DNA of 64,000 nt, taken from Acidimicrobiia bacterium (GTDB taxonomy: Bacteria; Actinomycetota; Acidimicrobiia; Acidimicrobiales; Bin134). Position 1 is the stretch's first letter. Each line of letters begins with the position of its first letter. Location of the stretch: contig JAJDUJ010000010.1 in assembly GCA_022826705.1 (NCBI GenBank), forward strand, positions 92,348 to 156,347, in the 5' to 3' direction. The position numbers were made by a program, and so were the translations under genes. Shown one piece after another: positions 44,530-52,495 of this stretch. The notes beneath the pieces are model-generated. The model searched no databases, was not told the origin of the DNA, and saw nothing but the letters and a program-made list of their open reading frames with translations.

Positions 44530-45507
44530 TTATGAGCCCTCGGCGAGGGCGGGCATGACCTTGTTCACCACCAATTCCAGCGTCTCCCAGCCGATGGCGG
44601 GGTCGATGCCGCCGCACAGCGGGTGGAGGGTGGCGGCGCCCTTGGTGCGAACCAGTTCGACGCACTGGTCGGGGGTGAGCACCTCGAACTGGCCGGAGGC
44701 CTTGAGGCCGGCGATGTCCTCGGCCTCCACATGCCAGCCGGAGCGCTGGTCGGGGTACTGCCAGCTGGCGTAGGCCGCCGCGTCGTACAGCATGTTGGGG
44801 CCGATCTTGGCCCACAGCGCGTCGGGATCCTCGGTCACCAGCACCAGGCCGGGCCCGTCGGGGGCCATGGCGAATGCCCCTTCGAATCCGATCTCGGCGG
44901 CTTCGGCGTAGTACAGGTCCACCAGCTCTTGGTCGCCGATGGGGGGCATGTAGGGCAGCCGCAGCCGGGCGGCCCGCTTGGCCGATGCCGGCACCGAGCC
45001 GCCCACCATGACGATGGGGTGGGGCTGGGTCACCGGCTTGGGGGTTACCCACACGGTTCGCCCCTCGTACTCGAACGGCTCCCCGGTCCAGGCCTGCTGC
45101 ATGACCTTGATGGCCTCCTCGGTGTCGCGGCCCCGGCGGGTGCGGTCTTTGCCGAACATCTCGAACTCGAACTCCCGGTAGCCCAGCCCGGCAATGGTGA
45201 TGAAGCGGCCCGGCGCCATCAGATCGATGGTGGCGATGTCCTCCGCCAGCCGCAGCGGATCGTGGTAGGGCACCAAAAGGGCCGACAGCGTACACATCAG
45301 GTTGTCGGTGGCCCCCAGGATGGCGGCGGAGATGGCCAGCGGCGCCGACATGAAGCCGTCCTCGGTGCCGTGGTGCTCGCTGGTGATGGCCCCGGCGAAC
45401 CCCCGGGTGTCGGCCCACTTCACCATCTCCAACATGGCGCGGTACTGATCGCCGTGGGTGACCTCGGTGAACGGGGGGGTCCGCAGATCAAAGCGCAGAT
45501 TGAACAT
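44530..45507 (-). CDS. Luciferase-like monooxygenase (LLM) family oxidoreductase
   Basis: 325-residue TIM-barrel protein of the bacterial luciferase-like/F420 superfamily. Motifs include EMVKWADTRGFAGAITSEHHGTEDGF, the LAEDIATIDLMAPGRFITIAGLGYREFEFEMFG block and PIVMVGGS. Members use FMN or F420; which one is used here cannot be decided by eye. The start has a clear ribosome-binding site (GGGAGAAGAA). Substrate unknown. Confidence 0.88.
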   Translation of the reverse strand: MFNLRFDLRTPPFTEVTHGDQYRAMLEMVKWADTRGFAGAITSEHHGTEDGFMSAPLAISAAILGATDNLMCTLSALLVPYHDPLRLAEDIATIDLMAPGRFITIAGLGYREFEFEMFGKDRTRRGRDTEEAIKVMQQAWTGEPFEYEGRTVWVTPKPVTQPHPIVMVGGSVPASAKRAARLRLPYMPPIGDQELVDLYYAEAAEIGFEGAFAMAPDGPGLVLVTEDPDALWAKIGPNMLYDAAAYASWQYPDQRSGWHVEAEDIAGLKASGQFEVLTPDQCVELVRTKGAATLHPLCGGIDPAIGWETLELVVNKVMPALAEGS

Positions 45508-45543
45508 TTCTTCTCCCGGTGAGCTCGATGGGTATGGGTAGGT

Positions 45544-45747
45544 TTACAGACTTCGAGTGAGCCGGTCGAGACGGCGGGTTGCACCCCGCAAGCCTCGTTC
45601 CACCTCGTACAGCTCGAACGATACGTCCTCCCGATCGGTGCCCTCGTAGCGCCGGGCAACCTCTGTTACCCGCTCCACCAAATCCCGGATCACACTGCTC
45701 AGCGAACTGAGCTCCGCCCCATCCGCCGCCAAAGACTCGTCGCTCAC
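45544..45747 (-). CDS. Small hypothetical helical protein
   Basis: 67 residues from GTG at 45747. Strongly charged and probably all-helical (SSVIRDLVERVTEVARRYEGTDREDVSFELYEVERGLRGATRRLDRLTRSL), suggesting a short coiled coil or dimer. No family recognised. It lies just upstream of the LLM-oxidoreductase on the same strand and divergent from hisD. A TAGAAC box ends 6 nt before the GTG. Kept as a gene because of its amphipathic periodicity and intergenic position. Confidence 0.6.
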   Translation of the reverse strand: MSDESLAADGAELSSLSSVIRDLVERVTEVARRYEGTDREDVSFELYEVERGLRGATRRLDRLTRSL

Positions 45748-45828
45748 AAAGAGGTTCTACCGCAAAACCAGTTGGTCGGTTTCTTTGAGGACTGGGCAAA
45801 CCCTTCGTGGTTCGGACATATCGGCCTG

Positions 45829-45834
45829 TAGTTT
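45829..45834 (+). promoter_or_regulatory. Candidate leaderless -10 element for hisD
   Basis: TAGTTT ends 8 nt before the GTG at 45843. The same box and spacing occur before trpF. It supports this start over the in-frame GTG at 45807, which would lie upstream of the promoter. Confidence 0.45.
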
Positions 45835-45842
45835 TGGGGGTC

Positions 45843-47153
45843 GTGCTGAGCCGAGTGGACCTGCGTGGGGTGGCCGACATTGCTGGCCGCCTGCCCCGGC
45901 CTGAGCCCGTTTCTGAGGGCTCGGTGGCCGCGGTCCGCGAGATTTTGGACGCGGTGCGGGCCGAAGGCGACGCTGCGCTTGCTCGCTACACCAAGCAGTT
46001 CGACGGGGCCGTCCCCTCAAGTTGGCGGGTTACTCCCGCTGAGGTGGGCGCGGCCCCGGAACGGGTCGACCCGTCGCTGCGGGCGGCTCTGGAGGCTGCG
46101 GCTGAGTCCATCGCCGAGTTCCACCAAGGTCATGTATTGCCGGAGCAGACCCACAACCGCCAGGGCATCACCATCCGTAGCTGGGACCAGCCGGTGGGCC
46201 GAGCGGGCTGCTATGTGCCCGGAGGGCGAGCGGCCTACCCGTCCACCGTGCTGATGACCGCACTACCGGCTAGGGCCGCTGGGGTTGAGCAGGTGGCGCT
46301 CTGCGTTCCCCCCGATTCCGATGGCCAGGTAGCCGACGTCACCCTGGCCGCCGCCGCTATCGCTGGAGTCGACGAGGTGTACGCGGTGGGTGGGGCCCAG
46401 GCCATTGCCGCCATGGCCTATGGCACTGAGTCGATTGGCGCGGTGGACGTGATCGTGGGGCCGGGCAACGTGTACGTGGCCATCGCCAAGCAGTTGGTGG
46501 CCGGGGCGGTTGGAGTGCCGGCCGCGTTCGCCGGGCCGTCGGAGGTTGTGGTGGTGGCCGACGGCACTGTTCCGGCGGAATACGCCGCCATCGACCTCAT
46601 CGTGCAGGCCGAGCACGGTCCCGACGGATTGGCCTGGCTCATTGCTTGGGATGCGCTGGCCGCTGACGCGGTGGAGTCCGCAGTAGCTGAGTTGCTGTCG
46701 GCGGCTGCCCGCCGGGACGACATCGCGGCCACCTTCAGCCGCAGCGGGCACATTGTGCTGGTGGATGGCCCCGAGGCTGCCGCCGAGGTGGTCAACTTCA
46801 TCGCCCCCGAGCACCTGCAAGTGATGATCGAGGCACCCGGTGCTGTAATCGACCGGGTTCAGAACGCAGGAGCCATATTCCGCGGCCCACTGGCCCCGGC
46901 GTCGATCGGCGACTATGTGGCCGGTCCCTCCCATGTGCTGCCCACCAACGGCACCGCCCGCTTCGCCGGTGCCCTCAGCGTGCGGGACTTCACCAAGCCC
47001 ATGCACGAGATCTCCGTGGAAGCTGAGGGATTGGCCGCGGTCGGTCCCCATGTGGCGGCCATTGCCGATGCCGAGGGATTGGAGGCCCACGCCCAGTCGG
47101 TCCGCCTGCGCGGCATCGACGACAAGGTTCAGGAAGGAACTGACGATGAGTAG
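45843..47153 (+). CDS. hisD: Histidinol dehydrogenase HisD
   Basis: 436 residues. Oxidises L-histidinol to L-histidine in two NAD-dependent steps. It has the characteristic PGGRAAYPSTVLMTALPARAAGV block, VGGAQAIAAMAYGTESI, IVGPGNVYVAIAKQLV, the AEHGPDG zinc/active-site region and the C-terminal GPSHVLPTNGTARFAGALSVRDFTK. Length fits the family. It is the first gene of hisD-hisC-hisB-hisH-hisA-hisF; its stop overlaps hisC by 8 bp. Confidence 0.95.
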   Translation: MLSRVDLRGVADIAGRLPRPEPVSEGSVAAVREILDAVRAEGDAALARYTKQFDGAVPSSWRVTPAEVGAAPERVDPSLRAALEAAAESIAEFHQGHVLPEQTHNRQGITIRSWDQPVGRAGCYVPGGRAAYPSTVLMTALPARAAGVEQVALCVPPDSDGQVADVTLAAAAIAGVDEVYAVGGAQAIAAMAYGTESIGAVDVIVGPGNVYVAIAKQLVAGAVGVPAAFAGPSEVVVVADGTVPAEYAAIDLIVQAEHGPDGLAWLIAWDALAADAVESAVAELLSAAARRDDIAATFSRSGHIVLVDGPEAAAEVVNFIAPEHLQVMIEAPGAVIDRVQNAGAIFRGPLAPASIGDYVAGPSHVLPTNGTARFAGALSVRDFTKPMHEISVEAEGLAAVGPHVAAIADAEGLEAHAQSVRLRGIDDKVQEGTDDE

Positions 47154-48225
47154 CCCCGACCGACTGGCGGTGCGAGAGAGCCTGGCCCTGATGTCGGGCT
47201 ACCACTCGCCGCAGCTCGACGTGGCCGTGCGGCTCAACACCAATGAGTCGCCGGTGCCGCCTCCCGAAGGGTGGGCCGAGGCACTGCGGGCTGCCCAGGC
47301 CGACATCGATTGGCACCGCTATCCGGACAGGGGGGCCCACGAGCTCCGCGCCGCTTTGGCCAAGCACGAGGGGGTCGCGCCCGAGCAGGTGTTTGCCGCC
47401 AACGGCTCCAATGAGGTGCTCCAGTGCCTGATGTTGGCGTTCGGAGGGCCGGGTCGGGCCGCGCTCACATTCGAGCCCACCTATGCGCTTCACTCCCACA
47501 TCTCCCGGCTGGCGGCCACCGAAGTGGTCACCGGCGAGCGGGACGAGGATTTCTCCCTGGACGCCGACTACGCCTCGGCCATGGTGGCCGAGCACCGACC
47601 GGCCGTCACCTTTCTGTGCTCGCCCAACAATCCCACCGGCATGGTGGAGCCTCCCGAATTGGTCGAGAGGCTGCTGGCCGACGTGTCGGCGCTGCCCGGG
47701 CTGTTGTTGATGGACGAGGCCTACGGCCAGTTCGACCCCCACACCGCGGTGGATTTGGTGGATGAGAGCCGCCCGCTGGCGGTGGCCCGCACCTATTCCA
47801 AGACGTGGTCGATGGCCGCGGCGCGACTCGGCTATCTGGTGGCCCCATCCTGGGTGGTGGCCGAGCTGGAGAAGTCGACGTTGCCCTATCACCTCGACAC
47901 AATGAAGCAGATCGCCGGACGACTGGCCCTCGACTACGAGGACGAGATGAACGAACGGGTGGGCATGCTGGTGACCGAGCGGGAGCGAATCGCCGCCGGG
48001 CTCGACCATCTTCCGGTCCGCCACTGGGAATCGGGAGCTAACTTCATATTGCTCCGCCCCGACTCTGGCGACGGCGACGCCGTCTGGCAGGGTCTCGTGG
48101 ATCGGTCGGTGCTCGTGAGAAACTGTTCTTCTTGGCCCCGGCTGGCCGGCTGTCTGCGGGTTACCGTGGGAACCCCGGCCGAAAACGACGCCTTCCTGTC
48201 TGCTCTCCGTGAGGTGCTGACATGA
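47146..48225 (+). CDS. hisC: Histidinol-phosphate aminotransferase HisC
   Basis: 359-residue fold-type I PLP aminotransferase. The N-terminal LNTNESPVPPPEG is the HisC hallmark. The PLP lysine is K219 in TYSKTWSMAAARLGYLV, and CSPNNPTG and LLMDEAYGQF are present. Converts imidazole-acetol phosphate to histidinol phosphate. The ATG at 47146 lies inside the hisD end with GGAAGGAAC upstream. Overlaps hisB by ATGA. Confidence 0.94.
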   Translation: MSSPDRLAVRESLALMSGYHSPQLDVAVRLNTNESPVPPPEGWAEALRAAQADIDWHRYPDRGAHELRAALAKHEGVAPEQVFAANGSNEVLQCLMLAFGGPGRAALTFEPTYALHSHISRLAATEVVTGERDEDFSLDADYASAMVAEHRPAVTFLCSPNNPTGMVEPPELVERLLADVSALPGLLLMDEAYGQFDPHTAVDLVDESRPLAVARTYSKTWSMAAARLGYLVAPSWVVAELEKSTLPYHLDTMKQIAGRLALDYEDEMNERVGMLVTERERIAAGLDHLPVRHWESGANFILLRPDSGDGDAVWQGLVDRSVLVRNCSSWPRLAGCLRVTVGTPAENDAFLSALREVLT

Positions 48226-48821
48226 CAACCTCATCTCGAACCGCCTCTGCCTCTCGGAGCACCGCCGAGACCAGCATCGACATCGCCATCGACATCGACG
48301 GCAGTGGCCAGGGCACCGCAACCACCGGCTTGCCGTTCTTCGACCACATGCTGAGCCAGCTCGGCCGCCACGGCGGCTTCGAGTTGCGGGTGGACGCCTC
48401 CGGCGACTTGGAGATCGACGCCCACCACACCGTGGAAGACGTGGGCATCCTGCTGGGATCGTGCTTTGCCGAGGCGCTGGGCGACAAGGCCGGGGTCCGC
48501 CGGTTTGCGTCAATCGCGGTGCCGCTGGACGAGGCCGTGGTGGAGGCCGTGGTCGATCTGTCGGGCCGCCCGTTCCTGCACTACGACGTGAGCCCTCCGG
48601 GTCAGAAGATCTTGGGTGACCCGCCGTTCGACCCCCAGCTCTGCGAGGAGTTCTGGCGGGCGTTCGCCACTTCCGCCGCTCTGACCCTTCACATCACCAT
48701 GGTTCGGGGGAAAAACACCCACCACATCATCGAGGCCAGCTTCAAGGCTGTGGCCCGGGCGCTGCGCGACGCAGTGCGGGTGGAGGGCACCGGTATCCCC
48801 TCCACCAAAGGGGTTCTGTGA
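48222..48821 (+). CDS. hisB: Imidazoleglycerol-phosphate dehydratase HisB
   Basis: 199-residue manganese-dependent dehydratase (monofunctional, with no HisN phosphatase domain). Metal-binding motifs are FFDHMLSQLGRHGGF, DAHHTVEDVGI and the later HITMVRGKNTHHIIEASFK. Converts imidazole-glycerol phosphate to imidazole-acetol phosphate. Starts in the hisC stop (ATGA). Confidence 0.95.
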   Translation: MTTSSRTASASRSTAETSIDIAIDIDGSGQGTATTGLPFFDHMLSQLGRHGGFELRVDASGDLEIDAHHTVEDVGILLGSCFAEALGDKAGVRRFASIAVPLDEAVVEAVVDLSGRPFLHYDVSPPGQKILGDPPFDPQLCEEFWRAFATSAALTLHITMVRGKNTHHIIEASFKAVARALRDAVRVEGTGIPSTKGVL

Positions 48822-48834
48822 GCAGAGGAGTTCG

Positions 48835-49461
48835 GTGACCAGGCCGCTCATCGCGGTATTGGACTACGGCATCGGCAACCTCCGCTCGGCCCAGAAGAGC
48901 CTGGAGCGCATGGGGGCCGACGCCCGGCTGACCGCGGATCCCGGGCTGATCGCTGACGCGGCCGGGGTAGTGCTGCCCGGCGTGGGGGCGTTCGGACCCT
49001 GCATGGCCGCGCTGCGCGACACCGGACTCGACGAGCAGGCCCGGACGGCGGCGGCCGATGGTCGGCCGTTTCTGGGCATCTGCATCGGCTTGCAGCTTCT
49101 CTACGAGGGCTCCGAGGAAGCGCCGGGCGTGGACGGGCTGGGCATTCTGCCCGGCATCGTGCAACTGCTGCCCGGGAACGTGAAGCGACCCCAAATGCAG
49201 TGGAACCGCCTGGAGGTGCGAACTCCCGGCCCCCTGCTGGAAGGGCTGGACCACTCCTGGCTGTACTTCGTGCACTCCTATGCCGCGCCGATGGCCGACA
49301 ACGTGGCCGCGGTGTGCGACTACGGCGGGCCGGTTGCTGCGGTGGTGGGCGACGGCAACGTGTGGGCCACCCAGTTCCACCCTGAGAAGTCGGCCCGTCC
49401 CGGTTTGCGGCTGTTGGAGAACTTCGTGAACCAGGCCCGAGCCGCGGCGGTGGGGGTCTGA
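48835..49461 (+). CDS. hisH: HisH, glutamine amidotransferase subunit of IGP synthase
   Basis: 208 residues from GTG at 48835 with GAGGAG upstream. A class I glutaminase that feeds ammonia to HisF. The oxyanion region GVGAFGPCMAALRDTGLD, the catalytic cysteine in GICIGLQLLYEGSEE and the His/Glu pair in WATQFHPEKS are all present. hisA follows after 1 bp and hisF two genes on. Confidence 0.94.
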   Translation: MTRPLIAVLDYGIGNLRSAQKSLERMGADARLTADPGLIADAAGVVLPGVGAFGPCMAALRDTGLDEQARTAAADGRPFLGICIGLQLLYEGSEEAPGVDGLGILPGIVQLLPGNVKRPQMQWNRLEVRTPGPLLEGLDHSWLYFVHSYAAPMADNVAAVCDYGGPVAAVVGDGNVWATQFHPEKSARPGLRLLENFVNQARAAAVGV

Positions 49462-49462
49462 A

Positions 49463-50188
49463 ATGCAGCTCTATCCGGCTATCGACCTGCGGGGCGGGCG
49501 CTGTGTGCGGCTTTACCAGGGGTCGTATGACGCCGAGACCGTGTACAACGACGACCCGGTGAGCCAGGCCCAACAGTTCGCCGACGCTGGCGCCTCGTGG
49601 CTGCATGTGGTGGATTTGGACGCGGCCCGCACCGGGGAGCAGGTCAACCTGCCGGTGATCGCCGCCATCGCCGACGCGGTGGACGTGTCGGTGCAGACCA
49701 GCGGCGGGGTCCGCAGCCTGGACGCGGCCGCCGCGCTGGCCGACGTGGGCGCGGCCCGAGTGGTGATCGGCACCGCCGCGGTGGAAAACCCCGAATTGGT
49801 GGAGCAGGTGGCCGCTCGCCAGCCGGTGGCCGTGGGGTTGGACGCCCGGGGACGGGATGTGGCCACCCACGGTTGGGAGCAGGGCGGCGGGGGTGACCTG
49901 CTGGAGCTGGCGGCCCGCTTCGAGTCGTCAGGGGCCGAGGCCGTGGTGGCCACCGAGATCAGCCGGGATGGAACGTTGGCTGGGCCCGACATCGATGGCC
50001 TCGCCACGGTGCTGGCCGCCACTGGACTGGCGGTTATCGCCTCCGGCGGGGTGGCATCGCTGGACGACCTGACCGCCTTGTCCGCCATTGGCGACTCCCA
50101 TCGGCGGCTGTCCGGGGTGATCGTGGGGCGGGCGCTGTATGAGGGATGCTTCACCGTGGAGCAGGCCGTGGAGACTCTGCGGTCATGA
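49463..50188 (+). CDS. hisA: HisA, ProFAR isomerase
   Basis: 241-residue TIM barrel. The catalytic acids lie in [17 protein letters not shown] (strand 1) and [16 protein letters not shown] (strand 5). Phosphate-binding GGVRSL and [11 protein letters not shown] are intact. In many Actinobacteria this enzyme (PriA) also does the TrpF reaction. Here a separate trpF is present at 54954, so a second activity is not required. The stop overlaps hisF (ATGA). Confidence 0.93.
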   Translation: MQLYPAIDLRGGRCVRLYQGSYDAETVYNDDPVSQAQQFADAGASWLHVVDLDAARTGEQVNLPVIAAIADAVDVSVQTSGGVRSLDAAAALADVGAARVVIGTAAVENPELVEQVAARQPVAVGLDARGRDVATHGWEQGGGGDLLELAARFESSGAEAVVATEISRDGTLAGPDIDGLATVLAATGLAVIASGGVASLDDLTALSAIGDSHRRLSGVIVGRALYEGCFTVEQAVETLRS

Positions 50189-50979
50189 GCACCACCGCAA
50201 CCGTGCCCAGCAACGCTCGGATCATCCCCTGTCTAGACGTGGACGCAGGCCGGGTGGTGAAGGGGGTCAACTTCGTCGACTTCACCGATGCCGGCGATCC
50301 GGTGGAGCTGGCCTCCCGCTACGACCAGCAGGGGGCCGACGAGGTGGTGTTCTTGGACATCACCGCGTCGTCGGATCAGCGGGAGACCACCTTGGAGCTG
50401 GTGCATCGCACTGCCGAGGAAGTGTTCATCCCGTTCACCATCGGTGGAGGTATCCGCACCGTGGACGACGCCCGACGCCTGCTGCGAGCCGGGGCCGACA
50501 AGGTGTCGGTGAACACCGCGGCGGTCAACCGCCCCGAGCTGGTGGCCGAGATCGCCGACGAGTTCGGAAGCCAGTGCGCGGTGGCCTCCATCGATGCCCG
50601 CCGCACCAACGGGGGCGCCTTCCCGTTCGAGGTATTCACCCACGGCGGCCGAACCCCGACCGGGGTCGACGCCATCGAGTACGCGATCAAGGTGACCGAG
50701 CTGGGCGCGGGGGAGATCCTGCTCACCTCCATGGACCGCGACGGCACCCGGGACGGCTTCGACCTGGAGCTGACCCGGGCGGTGGTGGAGGTGACCAATG
50801 TGCCGGTGATCGCCAGCGGGGGAGTGGGCACCCTCGACCACCTGGTGGAAGGCGTGATCGAGGGCAAGGCCGACGCCGTGTTGGCCGCTTCCATCTTCCA
50901 CTTCGGCGAGCACTCCGTGGCCGAGGCCAAGCTTCACATGGCCGCCGCCGGCATCCCCATCCGCCCTGCCGACGCCTGA
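50185..50979 (+). CDS. hisF: HisF, cyclase subunit of imidazole-glycerol-phosphate synthase
   Basis: 264-residue TIM barrel. Catalytic aspartates are in [19 protein letters not shown] (strand 1) and [15 protein letters not shown] (strand 5). [19 protein letters not shown] and [11 protein letters not shown] are also conserved. Works with HisH to close the imidazole ring. The ATG at 50185 overlaps the hisA stop; an in-frame ATG at 50146 would sit well inside hisA. Convergent with the hydrolase gene 18 bp away. Confidence 0.95.
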   Translation: MSTTATVPSNARIIPCLDVDAGRVVKGVNFVDFTDAGDPVELASRYDQQGADEVVFLDITASSDQRETTLELVHRTAEEVFIPFTIGGGIRTVDDARRLLRAGADKVSVNTAAVNRPELVAEIADEFGSQCAVASIDARRTNGGAFPFEVFTHGGRTPTGVDAIEYAIKVTELGAGEILLTSMDRDGTRDGFDLELTRAVVEVTNVPVIASGGVGTLDHLVEGVIEGKADAVLAASIFHFGEHSVAEAKLHMAAAGIPIRPADA

Positions 50980-50997
50980 CCGGCAGCCGGCTCGGGA

Positions 50998-51633
50998 CTA
51001 GAGGCTGGCCACGAACTCGTCGATCAGGGTGTTGAGCCGGTCGGTGCGGCCGACGAGGAAGTGGTCGGCACCGCCCACGGGGTGGATCTCGGCGTTTGAC
51101 CAGTTCGCGGTGGTGGCCCGGGCCTCATCGGGGGGATTGAACTGGTCCCGCTCGGGCACGGCCAACCACTTGGGCCGGGGATCGGCCGCGGCCTTGAAGC
51201 GGTCGGCGTTGACCACCCGAAGCGGCGGGGCCACCAGAAACCAGCCCGCCAGCTCAGGGGCGTTGCAGGTCAGCGCCATGTCGGCGCCGAACGACCACCC
51301 GGCCAGCACCAGGGGGCACTGGCCGTCGCCGGCCGCGGCCATGGCCTCGACCGCGGCCCGCACGTCGAGCTGCTCGCCCTCGCCGAAATCGTGCTCGCCC
51401 TCGGAGCCTCCCACCCCCCGGAAGTTGAACCGCAGCACTGCGCAGCCGGCGTCCACCAGGTGGGTGAACAGGGTGGAGACCACCAGCGAGTACATGTTGC
51501 CCCCGTACTGGGGATGGGGGTGGCAAATCACCACCCTGGTCCGGGGCTCGTCGGGCACCGTCCACTGGGCCTCGAGGCTGAGGCCGTCGCCGGTTGTCAA
51601 TGTGGTGGCAGTCGGCCCGAAGTCGTCGGTCAT
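50998..51633 (-). CDS. Alpha/beta-hydrolase (dienelactone-hydrolase-like)
   Basis: 211 residues. The oxyanion loop HPHPQYGGNMYS at 38-49, the FNFRGVGGSEGEHDFGEGE region and the nucleophile elbow GWSFGA (S114) define the family; PVGGADHFLVG supplies the catalytic histidine near the C-terminus. These proteins resemble dienelactone hydrolases or short-chain peptidase-like hydrolases; the substrate is unknown. The ATG at 51633 is chosen; TACCGT ends 9 nt before it, and the GroES gene diverges from the same few bases. Confidence 0.85.
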   Translation of the reverse strand: MTDDFGPTATTLTTGDGLSLEAQWTVPDEPRTRVVICHPHPQYGGNMYSLVVSTLFTHLVDAGCAVLRFNFRGVGGSEGEHDFGEGEQLDVRAAVEAMAAAGDGQCPLVLAGWSFGADMALTCNAPELAGWFLVAPPLRVVNADRFKAAADPRPKWLAVPERDQFNPPDEARATTANWSNAEIHPVGGADHFLVGRTDRLNTLIDEFVASL

Positions 51634-51642
51634 ATACCCGTC

Positions 51643-51652
51643 ACGGTAGCGT
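51643..51652. promoter_or_regulatory. Overlapping divergent -10 elements (hydrolase and groES)
   Basis: Minus-strand TACCGT (51648-51643) ends 9 nt before the hydrolase ATG. Plus-strand TAGCGT (51647-51652) ends 9 nt before the groES ATG at 51662. The two boxes share 2 bp, so one promoter region appears to fire in both directions. Confidence 0.5.
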
Positions 51653-51661
51653 TGACACCCC

Positions 51662-52018
51662 ATGGCCAAGGCAGCAAAGAGCGCGAGTCAAGTCGCGCCC
51701 GAGGACAAGCTCCCCATCAAGATGCTCAACGATCGCATCTTGGTGCAGCTCGACGTTCCCGAGGGAGAGCGGCGCACCACCGGCGGCATCCTCATCCCCG
51801 CCACCGCCCAGGTGGGCAAGCGCCTGGCCTGGGCCGAGGCCATCGCGGTGGGTCCCAACGTCCGCACCGTGGAGTCGGGCGACCAAGTGCTGTTCAACCC
51901 CGAAGACCGCTACGAGGTGGAGGTGCGGGGTGCCGACTACCTCATATTGCGGGAGCGGGACATCCACGCGGTGGCCGCCCCCCGCCTCGACGAGGGCAGC
52001 ACCGGCCTCTACCTCTGA
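51662..52018 (+). CDS. groES: GroES-family co-chaperonin
   Basis: 118 residues. The GroES fold is seen in IKMLNDRILVQLDVPEGERRTTGGILIPATAQ, with a mobile-loop-like GERRTTGGI, VGKRLAWAEAIAVGPN and a C-terminal YLILRERDIHAV. About 20 extra residues (MAKAAKSASQVAPEDKLP) precede the core. No groEL lies next to it, so it is an orphan copy; whether it is the main co-chaperonin or a second paralogue cannot be told. The start is leaderless-like (TAGCGT 9 nt upstream). Confidence 0.82.
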   Translation: MAKAAKSASQVAPEDKLPIKMLNDRILVQLDVPEGERRTTGGILIPATAQVGKRLAWAEAIAVGPNVRTVESGDQVLFNPEDRYEVEVRGADYLILRERDIHAVAAPRLDEGSTGLYL

Positions 52019-52060
52019 TCCCGGCTCGCAAATGGCTCTAACCGGGCCGGAGTCTGCTCC

Positions 52061-52066
52061 TACGAT
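52061..52066 (+). promoter_or_regulatory. Candidate leaderless -10 element for hisI
   Basis: TACGAT ends 6 nt before the ATG at 52073, the tightest spacing of this series, with no Shine-Dalgarno sequence. Confidence 0.45.
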
Positions 52067-52072
52067 GGGGCT

Positions 52073-52447
52073 ATGCCAGCAATCACGCCAATAGAAGCTG
52101 CCCCGGGAACGCTGGACCAGGTTACGTACAACAGCGACGGGCTGGTTCCGGCCATCGTGCAGGACCACGACGGGGGCCAGGTGCTGATGATGGCGTGGAT
52201 GAACCGGGAATCGCTGGAGCGCACCCTGGAAACCGGGCGCACCTGGTTTTGGAGCCGATCCCGCCAGGAGTACTGGTGCAAGGGAGAGACCTCTGGCGAT
52301 CGCCAGTACGTGCGGGAGGCGTTCTACGACTGCGACGGCGACACCCTGCTGTTCATCGTGGAGCAGGAGGGCAGCGGTGCCTGCCACCTCGGGAAGTACT
52401 CGTGTTTCTTCCGCTCGTTTGACGAGCCTTTGCCGCCGTCTTCGTGA
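52073..52447 (+). CDS. hisI: HisI, phosphoribosyl-AMP cyclohydrolase
   Basis: 124-residue single-domain cyclohydrolase (no HisE fusion). Key motifs are [31 protein letters not shown] and the zinc-binding [28 protein letters not shown]. Opens the purine ring of phosphoribosyl-AMP. It is set apart from the hisD-F run by the hydrolase/groES pair, and is followed by trpE. Confidence 0.93.
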   Translation: MPAITPIEAAPGTLDQVTYNSDGLVPAIVQDHDGGQVLMMAWMNRESLERTLETGRTWFWSRSRQEYWCKGETSGDRQYVREAFYDCDGDTLLFIVEQEGSGACHLGKYSCFFRSFDEPLPPSS

Positions 52448-52495
52448 TCTGGACGGTATGACCGTGACCACTCCCGACCGCAGCCGAGCGCTCGC

